DNA of 64,000 nt from Cutaneotrichosporon cavernicola (Eukaryota; Basidiomycota; Tremellomycetes; Trichosporonales; Trichosporonaceae), in NCBI RefSeq assembly GCF_030864355.1, contig NC_083398.1, positions 2,208,746 to 2,272,745 of the forward strand, read 5' to 3'. Position 1 is the first letter of the stretch; each line of letters begins with the position of its first letter. A model generated the notes under the pieces. It was given only the letters and a program-made list of their open reading frames with translations, ran no database searches and had not been told where the DNA came from. This document shows, piece after piece, positions 54,368 to 63,579 of this stretch. The translations under genes and the position numbers were made by a program.

Positions 54368-55762
54368 ATGGGTACTGCACTCATCCAGTTCATCCCGTCC
54401 GACGGGCCCGACTCGAACTCGTACCAGAAAGATGGCACACTCAGCAGTGAGTCCTGGTGTCCTTGTGCCACACAAAGGGCCTCAAAGCTTGTTCTCAGTC
54501 CAGGCGGTTGCTGGTCACGTGGTGTTCTAGGCTCTCTCCACCTCTGTCGATTGACCCTGAGACACGTTGGATGCACCATGCAAACCTGCTTTTGTCTCTG
54601 CCATCCCTATCCCTCCTGTTCTCCATCCCCCCCTTTCTCTTCTCGTCTCGTCTAGTCCCCTGTCTCTGTAGCAGGCGCTTCACTAGCTGAACGCCTCCTC
54701 CAATTCTTTCACCCCACATTCGTTACTCATAAGCATCCTGCTTCTGACCGGACAGAGTCCGATCTCGAGTCCGCCTCATCTATCAACAAGAGACCCCACA
54801 GACAACGCTGGCCGTTGTGGAAGAAGATGGTTATTCTCGGCTTCCTCCTCGTGTTGATCATTCCCCTCGCGGTGGGCGTCCCTGTCGGGCTGTGCATCAA
54901 GAAGGGCGACTCTGCATCCGCCTCGACCCCTGCTTCGGCTTCTGCTTCGGCCTCGAGCGCTGCCTCTGCCGCCGCCTCTGCCACCGCCACCGTCTCGCGC
55001 CCGGGAGCCGTCTGGCAGCCGGCCGTCGGCACGACGTGGCAGATTGTTCTCAGCGAGCAGGTCTCCATTACCAACGGCAAGCCTACCCCCGACGTCGACG
55101 TCTACGACATTGACCTGTTCGACGTTCAGCCGTCGACGATTGCCTCCCTGCATGCCGCGGGCAAAAAGGTCATCTGCTACTTCTCTGCCGGCAGCTACGA
55201 GGACTGGCGCCCCGACGCCAAGGACTGGGACAAGTCCGACCTTGGCAGCGACCTGCAGGGTTGGAAGGGCGAGAAGTGGGTCAAGACGGGCTCGGCCAAG
55301 GTCCGCTCGATCATGGCCCAGCGCATCCAGATGGCGGCCGACAAGGGATGCGACGCAGTCGACCCTGACAACGTGGACGCGTACGACAACGCCAACGGGC
55401 TGGGCCTCACCCAGGCCGACGCGGCCGACTACGTCAAGTTCCTCGCCCGAGAGAGCGCCAAGCACAACATGGGCTGCGGGCTCAAGAACGCCGCCGCCAT
55501 CGTGCCCCAGGTCAGCACCGACGTCCAGTTCTCGGTCGTCGAGGAGTGCGCCCAATACGGCGAGTGCGCATCGTACCGCGGCATCATCGACAAGAACAAG
55601 CCCGTCTTCTCGATCGAGTACCCCAGCGGCGCCGGGACCCAGATGTCGTCCAACTCGCTCTCTGCCGTGTGCAACGCCGGCGGCAGCGCCGGCTTCTCCA
55701 TGGTCATGAAGAAGATGAACCTCGACCAGTGGGTCCAGTTCTGCAACGGCCAGGTGTCGTAG
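54368..55762 (+). CDS. ega3: Membrane-anchored GH114 endo-alpha-1,4-galactosaminidase (Ega3-like)
   Basis: Exon 1 54368-54446, a long intron (54447-54755, about 309 nt) and exon 2 54756-55762 give 361 residues. The N-terminus is hydrophilic, followed by RWPLWKK and one helix (MVILGFLLVLIIPLAVGVPVGL), that is, a type II anchor. A Ser/Ala-rich stem (about 75-105) leads to a GH114 TIM barrel: WQPAVGTTWQIVLS, VDVYDIDLFDV, GKKVICYFSAGSYEDWRPD, and DPDNVDAYDN starting at about Asp229, where catalytic acids of GH114 lie. Ega3 cleaves GalN-rich regions of galactosaminogalactan. The first exon is chosen on splice signals and frame; smaller exons inside the long intron are not excluded. Confidence 0.85.
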
Positions 55763-56191
55763 CCGTAGCTCCCCCGTAGCCCCGCCCAGGAGACGCACGC
55801 CGGCTGGCCCGGTGTGCGTCTCCTGCATTCATGGTGGTCTCACACACTTAGGGACCGCCCTGCGTGCATTTCATCCATGCCCTTACGGCCTGTTCTCCCC
55901 TGTTTTCAGTGCAGTATGCATACACTCTTTGACACCCGTCCCCCCAGCGTGCTTACACGGGTCTGCCGCTCCTCGACCGGCTCATGATTGCTTGGATGCT
56001 TGTTTATCGCGTGCTGTGCATACATAGTCGTCCTCCTGTCTACGAGCACCATAGTGGTGTAACCTCTCCTCCGCCTCCATGCCGACCGCCTGCGGACGGC
56101 AGCCTTATCGTCGAGGCACGTCGTGCCTCCGCCGCGCGCAATCGGGCCGAAGGCCGACCGCGCCGAGCCAAGCACAGCAACAGGCGATAGC

Positions 56192-57073
56192 CTAACTTAA
56201 ACGCGGTTGCGTCTGCGTCAGGCGGCTCGCGACCGTGTCCCACGTCTCGGGGAAGCGGCTGTAGCCGCCGACCTGCTCTGTGAGGAACACGCCGCCGAAG
56301 CCGAGCTCCGTGATCTGGTCCGTGAGGGCGGTTGCGGCCTTGTCTGCGCCGCCGGCGTGGGAGCCGTCAAGGTCGATGCTGGCCCGGAGCGCGAGTGCGT
56401 TTACGTGACCCTGGCCGTGTGCGTTGCCGTTGCCGTGGCCGTTGGTGTTGGCGCCGCAGTCGTCGAGCCGGCCGAACGAGTGCACCATGGCGACGCACTT
56501 TGAGCGCAGGTTGTATGGGATCTGCACCAGTCCCTTGCGCAAAAAGTACGCGTACCACTCCTTGTGGCTCTGCTCAAAGACGACGGCGAGGTCGCAGTCG
56601 TCGAGGTAGCCCTTCTCCACCACGACGCCCGGGTTGTAGCACACGATGCCGCGGGTCCCCGTCTCCTCAGCAAACGTGTGGCGGATGTAGTCGGCGAGGG
56701 TCCGCATGTATGCCCTGTGGCACGGCTCCCACGGCGCCTCGTCGATGAAGATGCCCGACACGCTGAAGCGCCCGTCGCTCTCGGCGTCCCAGCTCGCGTA
56801 TACGTCGATGTCCGACTCGATCGAGGGGCCGGCCCGCTTGCACCACTGGCAGTGCACGTAGCCCAGCAGCGTAATGTTGGGCACGGAGCACAGCTCGGCC
56901 AGCGCCTCCTGGTAGCTCGCGTCCGGCAGGGCCGTCTTGCCTGGGCCGTTGTTGGGGTTCACAATCGCGACGAACGGCACCAGCGGGTTCGCCTTGGCGG
57001 TCTGCACCAGTGGGCCCCACGCCCCCGGGGTGGGATAGATGTACAGGGGGATGACTACTGCTGTGGGCGCCAT
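56192..57073 (-). CDS. sph3: Spherulin-4 / GH135 hydrolase (Sph3-like), GAG cluster
   Basis: 293 residues from ATG 57073. Spherulin-4 fold: VIPLYIYPTPGAWGPLV, VAIVNPNNGPGK, LGYVHCQWCKR, GIFIDEAPWE with the acidic pair Asp111-Glu112, GIVCYNPGV and FGGVFLTEQVGGYSRFPETW. Sph3 of Aspergillus is an endo-alpha-1,4-N-acetylgalactosaminidase needed for GAG production. An unusual Gly/Asn/His insert (about residues 215-240) breaks the C-terminal half. At this start there is no signal peptide or anchor, unlike the secreted pathway role expected; the frame is open a further 116 codons upward, without a clear signal sequence, so an upstream spliced exon may be missing. It is convergent with ega3. Confidence 0.87.
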   Translation of the reverse strand: MAPTAVVIPLYIYPTPGAWGPLVQTAKANPLVPFVAIVNPNNGPGKTALPDASYQEALAELCSVPNITLLGYVHCQWCKRAGPSIESDIDVYASWDAESDGRFSVSGIFIDEAPWEPCHRAYMRTLADYIRHTFAEETGTRGIVCYNPGVVVEKGYLDDCDLAVVFEQSHKEWYAYFLRKGLVQIPYNLRSKCVAMVHSFGRLDDCGANTNGHGNGNAHGQGHVNALALRASIDLDGSHAGGADKAATALTDQITELGFGGVFLTEQVGGYSRFPETWDTVASRLTQTQPRLS

Positions 57074-58844
57074 TGTTCCAGAAGCCGGCGAACGGGAGTG
57101 CGAGGCGAGTAAGGACGCCGAGTGGGGAGCGGGAACACGACAAGTCGATCGGGCGAGACAGGAAGTGGGTGGAAGCGGGTGGCTGTCGTAGTGGAGGCTT
57201 TCGCTAGACTTGGACTTTGGAGACCTTTGTGAAGAGACAAGAGTGGATGTTGAGACGGCGCAGGGAAACCCACCCCGTCGTGTGTGGTGTGCTGCTTGCA
57301 GTGGCGGAGGCGTTCGCGCCTTTTCTCTACCCGCGGCATGCGGTTGCGCGTCTGCGCTGAGGATGCTGGCGGAATGCGCGTGGTGGACGCGGCTGGAGGA
57401 ATTCAACCGGATGGGTTTCACACCACACGAAGGGCAGTCGACGGGCGCTGGGCGCCGCCGACTCGGTACACGTGCGTGGTCCTTGGCCAGGGACGGCGTG
57501 CAGGGTTGAGCTCGTTGTGGTCGGGGGTAGTCTGGCGGAGCCTGTATGCTTGCGGGTGTTCCAACGTGTTCTGCTGGGGCTTACGCGAGCGGGGCAGCAG
57601 TTGAGGGGAGTACAACGCGACAAAGCACGCGCTCAATGCCGATCGGCGGAGGGTAGGTTGTGTGCGTGGGACGAGATGCGAGAGGCCGTGCGATGAAACA
57701 GGAGCTGCGAGCCCAAGGGCGCGGACGCGAGCCGAAAGCGTGGGACACACCGTCGTTGGGTGGTGATGAGGTGACGGGGCGGCCGCGGCGGCGGTCTGGC
57801 CAGGCTGGCCGCGGCGGCGTCCTGCGCCCTGCGTTCTGTATCCTGCGTCCTGTTCCCTGCGTCCTGTGTCCTGCGTCCTGTGTCCTGCGTCCTGTGTCCT
57901 GCATCGCGGTGTGATGTGGTGCTCGCATCCCTGCGCCTGGCTGCCGTTGCCTCGATTGGGCGAGGGCTCGGGGGATGGGCCGCAGCGCCGCATCGTTCCT
58001 CGCGGTGGCGCTCGCGGTGGTGCTCGCGGGATCACGGGGGTGTTGGCTGACGCGGGGCGTGCCTGGGGACAGACCTGCATCCTGCCGTCGGTTGTGCATG
58101 CTGGGCGTGGGCGTGCGGGTCCCTACGCAAGATACCTGCGGTGAGGGCGCCGGCGGGGGGGCCGATTAACGCTGCAGACCGAGCAGACAGGCTGCCCAGG
58201 CGATCGAAGAAGGCGGACAGGGCCTCAGGGCGGCCGTACCTGTGGCGTGAGACCCCCCCCGACGCCATCGAGATCTGCAGCAGCGCTGCCCTGCGACCCC
58301 GGCTCATCTGCGCCGCGGCCTGGCGCCGAGGCGCCGCTGACATCAGCCAAGCGCGGGGCTGGCTATTATCAGCCACAACGCTGGGTCAGCCGCGATCGCG
58401 CTCAGCCAGGAGGCAGTCGCCGCCCGTGGCCGCCCGTGAACGCCCATCGTGCCGCGAGACACGCTGGGGATATGGGACGCGTCCGACACGCTGGGGATAT
58501 GGGACGCGTCCGGCACGCCACCCCCTATCTCGCGTCCTGCAAGCGCCCCCCCCCCACCACGCTTCCTGCACGCCTCCCCCACCTCGCGTCGAGCTCGTCT
58601 CACCTGTTGGCGTCGGCCAGGGCCAGGGTGCAGCAGTCACATCATCATGCCGGACGCAAATCCCCGGCTTTGTGAAACACGCCAGAGCAGAACAAGCCGG
58701 GCCTTCGGTCTGTGGCGTCTAGCCTCTGGCAATTGCAGTTAGGCAAATCTACTCCCCTTCCCCCGCCGTCGCCTCGCCCGTTGGCTCCTGGGCCCACACG
58801 GCAGCGCCGCCAATTCGCCTGTGATCGCCAAGCTTGCTTCCGTA
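57074..58844. other. Subtelomeric intergenic DNA, short tandem repeats
   Basis: No convincing gene. CCTGCGTCCTGTGT units repeat at about 57840-57900, and a 30-bp unit (core ACACGCTGGGGATATGGGAC) is duplicated at 58458-58513. GC-rich open frames on both strands overlap these repeats and are not called. Confidence 0.55.
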
Positions 58845-58933
58845 TGTCAGACTGATGCGCGGTGAGAGCGGCCTGGTCGTTCGTCCTGGTTTGTTTTACA
58901 AGATATTCAATCAACTACTAGGACTAGTTAGCT
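58845..58933 (+). repeat. Dispersed palindromic repeat, copy B
   Basis: Full-length copy: TGTCAGACTGATGCGCGGTG to the tail ATATTCAATCAACTACTA. Directly followed by a segment (58933-59000) shared in scrambled order with 35830-36007. Confidence 0.85.
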
Positions 58934-59013
58934 ACGTGGGAACCCAAGGAGTCGGATGTGGGGTCCATCGTGGGAAAGTAGTCGAGGTGGTTTCGTTCAG
59001 GGATCGGTTCTCG

Positions 59014-59100
59014 TGTTGAGAATCACATACATCAATAAATACACGTTATTTTCACAGTGTACTCAGGGGCGATATACAGTATCGTTCTATGCATCTACTC
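59014..59100 (-). repeat. Ty1/copia LTR end
   Basis: On the minus strand ends ..GTGATTCTCAACA, the usual CAACA end of copia LTRs, and lies just downstream of the copia RNase H remnant. A similar copy is at 61386-61472 in the same orientation. Confidence 0.65.
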
Positions 59101-59154
59101 TGAGACGTAGATGCGTGCACGCAAGCTGGTGGCTAGGCCCTGCAAGAGGCTTAG

Positions 59155-60460
59155 TTAGAGTGTCGGCGCGCTGCTTGGTAGTTTTGATTGAACGGAGTTT
59201 GATGTGTCGCTCGGAAACGTATTCACGCAACATGTGCTTGCGGATATCGATATGTTGGTTGAGCGAGGATGCCGTGGGGCGGTCTCCGAGCTTGATGGCG
59301 GCTTCGTTGTCGATGTAGAGCGGCGTTGGGCATTTTTGCGTAGCCAGATAGCCTCGTGTGCGCCCTCGGAGGCGGCGATGAACTCGGCTTCGGCGCTCGA
59401 CTGTACGACTGTCGCCTGGCGGCGCGACGACCAGGTGACGGGTGAATCATGCATTATGCGACGATTCCGGTGGTTGAACGGCGGGGTTTCTGACCGTGAT
59501 CGGCGTCGACGTACACTTCAAGCGGCGTCGTCTTGGTGCCGCCGAGAGGTGTAGCGCCGGCTGTCTTGGTATGGACTAAATAGCTCAGTGCACGTTCGGC
59601 AAGTGCAAGTGCGTGCTCAGCGGGCGCGCCGCTGGCACGTCCAAGGAAACCTGCCGAGGATGCCATATCAGGCCGTGTGGCGCCAGCAGAGTCTTCTGCA
59701 CGCTGTTGTTCTTGCTCCGGTCACACATGTTCGATTTGTTGTTGGACCTGTATAACCTGCTCCTCCTCGTTCTCGACGGTGTCTTAATGGTTGTCGTCGC
59801 CCGTGATGCCGGTGAGGTCGACGTCTGGATCCGTCTGCGGATCGTTGTAGTCGTCCGGGAAAGGTACCATCGGTTGCGAAGTGTCTGTCCTATTGAATTG
59901 ATAGAGGTCTCGGCCTAGAGTGACTGTGTCGTTGTTGGCGGCGAGTGTGGTGGCAGGAGATGTGGCGGCAGGTGTGGCAGTGACGTGAGATGCGATAATC
60001 TCGTCGTTCTCGTCTTCCTCTTCCTCCTCCTCCGACGCCGTAGCATTGGCGACGTCGGTGTCGACGTCGGTATCGATGTCGAACGAGAGGAAGGTGTGAC
60101 GTTGGTGCGCCGCAGCTTCTCAAGAGTGAGATGGGCGGCTTTGTTCTTCATGTACATGTCGTCGTCGGTGTCGACGGTCCAGCCTTCTTCAACGAGCTGT
60201 CTTTGCGATAAAATGCGACCGTGTGTGTCGCTGGAGACGTGTACGTCGTGGAAGGTGACGGTACCGTGGAAGGTGACGCTACCGTGCTCGAGCTTGAGCG
60301 GCATGTTGCCGATATGCGTGATGGTGAGGTAAATATTGGTAAAACCAAGGCCGACTTGTTTCGGCTCACTGAGCTTGCGCACTTAGATGAGGTGCTTCAC
60401 AGTGCCCGAGAGGTGGATGTCCGAACCGTCGTCGACGAGGAAACGCAGTACCGTTGGGGG
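59155..60460 (-). pseudogene. Ty1/copia retrotransposon relic, internally deleted
   Basis: On the minus strand, a protease-type stretch comes first: RFLVDDGSDIHLSG near 60440-60400, then EHGSVTFHGTVTFHDVHV and ILSQRQLVEEGW near 60290-60190. After a low-complexity acidic region, the RNase H end of pol follows: EHALALAERALSYLVHTKTA and LEVYVDADHGQKPRRSTTG (59640-59460), then, after a frame change, VTWSSRRQATVVQSSAEAEF and IAASEGAHEAIWLRK (to about 59325). Integrase and most of the reverse transcriptase are missing, so the copy is dead. Confidence 0.8.
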
Positions 60461-60493
60461 TTAGGGGTGGCATCACACATCTGTCTGCTTTAT

Positions 60494-60585
60494 TGTCAGA
60501 CCGATGCGCCGTGAGAGCGGTCTGTTCTTCGTTCGTTCTGGTTCGTTTCACAAGATATTCAATCAACTACTAAGACTAGTTAGCT
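60494..60585 (+). repeat. Dispersed palindromic repeat, copy C
   Basis: Best-formed copy. The head CAGACCG-ATGCGCCGTGAGAG-CGGTCTG is a perfect 7-bp inverted repeat around a 14-nt loop, followed by the common tail ATATTCAATCAACTACTA. Confidence 0.85.
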
Positions 60586-60745
60586 TCGTAGAGCGCCAAG
60601 TCGTCGGTGGTTGGGGCTGTTGATGTTGTAGAGTGAATGTACGATTCATCGTGTATGGTTGAACGTGCCCGCATTTAAAGGGCCGGAAGTTAAGGGGCTT
60701 GAGTACTACAACACTCCCACTACTTGAGACCTACAAGGTCCATAA

Positions 60746-61059
60746 TGTCAGACCGATGTGCCGTGAGAGGCAAGGTCGGGTCTGACTTTATATTCAATCA
60801 ACTCAAAAACCCCCCCCGGAACGACGGTTTCGGAACCCGACGAACAACCCGTAGACCCGTACGACATGATGTTGACAGGTACCGGCGAGCCCGGTCCTTC
60901 AACGGCGCCAGTGTCGCCAGAGAACGAGACCCCGAAGACCACGTCGGGCTCGAGGAAGGACGAAATATACAAGGTGTATCTTGTGAAGAAGACGAGCTAG
61001 TCGTACCCGAACAGGTCGCTCTCACGGCGCACCGGTCTGACATTATATTCAATCAACTC
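60746..61059. repeat. Short palindromic copies D and E around a coding-like remnant
   Basis: Copy D (60746-60804) has the head in normal direction; copy E (61012-61059) has its head loop inverted relative to the same TATATTCAATCAACTC tail. Between them one frame reads through SEPDEQPVDPYDMMLTG and ends SRKDEIYKVYLVKKTS, a coding-like remnant of unknown origin. Confidence 0.65.
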
Positions 61060-61282
61060 CCCTCGACAAATACGAGGGTCAACCAGCGACTAGCTCGGCG
61101 AGGCGTGTAGCGACGGCTGCACGCTCGCACCGAACGGACCGTCGCCGCGGCGGGGGGCCCGCTGCGCCGGCCCGGCGGGGTCTACTGAACGGCGACGCGC
61201 GCCGCGACGGCTGCGCGTCCGCCCGAACCGCGACGCGCGCAACAGCTGCGCGCTCGCTCGATTAGATCGACAGGTCCAGCGA

Positions 61283-61385
61283 TGTCATGGACCGTCGGCG
61301 TATCACTTCAATTCTCATTACGACACGTATATAGATATACCCCCGTAGCATCACGTGGCATAAGTCACGTGTCCAGAAAGACCGA
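61283..61385 (+). repeat. Ty3/gypsy LTR fragment, plus orientation
   Basis: Starts TGTCATGGACCGTCGGCGTA and contains GATATACCCCCGTAG and CACGTGgcataagtCACGTG. It is an inverted copy of 62160-62256 and is cut off at 61386 by the copia-type LTR. Confidence 0.75.
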
Positions 61386-61472
61386 TGTTGAGAATCACAT
61401 ACTGCAGTAAATACACGTCATTTATTCAAGCCGGTTCAGGCCGATATGAATGTCGTACTATGCATCTACTCC
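61386..61472 (-). repeat. Second Ty1/copia LTR end
   Basis: Shares TGTTGAGAATCACATAC, AAATACACGT and CTATGCATCTACTC with 59014-59100. No copia coding sequence lies next to it, so it looks like a solo or truncated LTR. Confidence 0.6.
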
Positions 61473-62159
61473 AACTACTAAGGTAGCCCGTTTCTAGCTC
61501 CACCAATCCTAGGAGCTGAAACCAAGAGATTAAGAGTCATCTAGTCTACCGACGGAGTAGCAGGAGCGCCGCGCCGAGCGGCGCAACGCCAGGACGCCTC
61601 CGAAGGAAGTGGTGTGGGAAGATTCGACAATGGGTACTCAGCCACGGGGCTGATAGCGATGGGTAGGCAAGGGCCAATTGATTTCGCGATCACAGGAAGA
61701 CTCGACGACAACCTGTCGACCATGTAAGCCTACGCCGAGAGAAGGGATGCATATAACAGATACGGCTGTGGATAGATAAATACAGACACGGAGCGGAAGC
61801 AAATATGGGGATACGGAATGACGTGTGATCCCAATGATATAGGGAGCCAGGGAATGAAGTGTCCATGGGGATCAGTGAGCGGGTATAGTGTCACACATTG
61901 ACTGTGCCGAGGGCAAATACGCCCTAAACACCGATGCCGTTCCCAACAGACGTAATGCGAGTTGGCGATCCATATCGCTAGTCGAGCGAGTCCTGCGCTG
62001 GGGCTGCGGAGTGAAGTAGGAGTGAGCTGTCCCGCAAGGGACACTGCCGTCTAGGTGGCAACCATATTGGGAACCAGACCGTAGAATGACATGACTAGAG
62101 TACAAGTTACTATGTACGATAGGCTATATACTCCACCGTCCGGCGGTGGTCAGTCTCTA
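61473..62159. other. Probable retroelement LTR interior, no gene
   Basis: No supported gene. It lies between the two inverted gypsy LTR pieces, and part is probably the rest of the gypsy 3' LTR (a TATATAGCCTATCG stretch on the minus strand near 62135). Confidence 0.4.
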
Positions 62160-62256
62160 CGGCACGTGACTTAGGCCACGTGTTACTAACGGGGGTATAT
62201 CTATGTATGTGTCGTACGTCATAAGAGAAGGGGTGATACGCCGACGGTCCATGACA
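62160..62256 (-). repeat. 3' LTR of the telomeric Ty3/gypsy element
   Basis: On the minus strand it begins TGTCATGGACCG directly after a purine-rich tract (TTGGGGAGGGACAT), as a 3' LTR after a polypurine tract. Contains CACGTGgcctaagtCACGTG. Confidence 0.7.
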
Positions 62257-62338
62257 TAATGTCCCTCCCCAACCAGGCTCGATGCCAGTCGATGCCACCG
62301 TGACTTGTAGGCGGAGGCGTATTCTGTAAGTGTTGTAC

Positions 62339-63579
62339 TCACGTTGGAGGTGGTTGGTTGGCTGCGTGCGTGCGGGCGCGAGTGAGGGGGCGTGGTTGGT
62401 CGGGATCAGGAACATCACGAGGTGCACGGTCGCGCGGTGGTCGTGGAGGGTTGTCGGCTTCGAGAGCCGGTAAGCCGAGGTACTGTCGACAATTGCGAGG
62501 GAAGACGTGGTCCGGATTGTCGATGTTGGCGGTGGCGAACTCTTTGAATGCTTGTACGTCTCGTACTTCTTCGTACGGTAACCAGAGGTCGGCGGAGCGT
62601 GGGTAGCCGAGCCAAGCAGTGAGGTACTGGTAGTCGCTTTGCCTGTTTGCGGAACCGTCTTGCCGAACGCGAGAGTCGGTGATACATTTGACGACGTACT
62701 CTGCATCTTCCGACTCTTCACCGCGTAGCTTGCCTTTGACGATGGGACGCGGTGGTTCTTGCCACTGTAGCGGGTTGGTGTCATGGAACGGCTTCAGCTT
62801 GACGACGTGGAACCGAGGGTGAAGCTGCAAGAGGTGCGGGGGCAAGTCGAGTTCCCACACCAAGGGTGACGCGGTAGCGGCTTAGATCTGGAATGGTCCG
62901 TAGTACTGCTGATCGAGCTTGAGACTTGGTCGTGCTCGACGAAGGTAACGTCGGTCGAGCCAAACCCAGTCGTTGACCTTGTACGGAGGCGCGTTCTTGA
63001 TGGAGCGATTGAAGAAGTGTGCGTGTCGGTCATTAGCTTTGATAATGGCCTCACAAGTAATGTCGTGCACTTGCTTCATCTCGTCAAAGCGTCGGTCGGC
63101 TTCGGGGGACAAGGTCTCCGGTCAAGGTCGTGACAGAGGGGTACGGGGTTCGATACCGTATAACACCTTGTACGGCGCCAAGCCGGTAGTCGTCTGTGGC
63201 GTGATCAGGTAAGCGTACTGGATGGTTGGCAGCCAGGTGTCCCAGTCATCTTGTCGAACGTTAACGTAGTGCCGTATTGTTGACTCGATGACTTGGTTAA
63301 TATGCTCAACTTGTCCGTTACCTCGCGAGTGGTACGCGGTAGTGTGGAGCGGAGCGATCCCCAGCGACTTGAGATGTTGCCGATGAGCGTGAGCTGTGTT
63401 GATACTCGCGCGGTCGGAGATCACACTGTCGGGGATCCCCCAAACACTGAAGAGTCGATCCGTAAACATACGACTAAGCGTGGTGTCCGTGAATTCCTTC
63501 TCTTGGAAGGGGATGGCCTGGAAGGCCTTCGTGAAACGATCCACGAATACCATGATGCTGTCGTATCCTCGCTCTGTCC
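62339..63579 (-). pseudogene. Ty3/gypsy integrase and C-terminal domain, truncated by the telomere
   Basis: One minus-strand frame from the telomere border to the stop at 62339, broken only by TGA (63122-63124) and TAA (62882-62884). It encodes the integrase core (MVFVDRFTKAFQAIPF, IPDSVISDRASI, AYHSRGNGQVEHIN.., the D...D...E order with E as in GQVEHIN), then the post-integrase region (RRFDEMKQVHD, YKVNDWVWLDRRYL, YYGPFQI), and a chromodomain-like end (LPPHLLQLHPRFHVVKLKPF, YQYLTAWLGYP, DLWLPYEEV). Reverse transcriptase, protease and gag are absent because the telomere repeats begin at 63580. Confidence 0.88.

Noticed and set aside
60450..60472. Interstitial telomere repeat (TTGGGGGTTAGGGGTGG)
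   Set aside because: Only about two degenerate units; too short to claim a fusion point.
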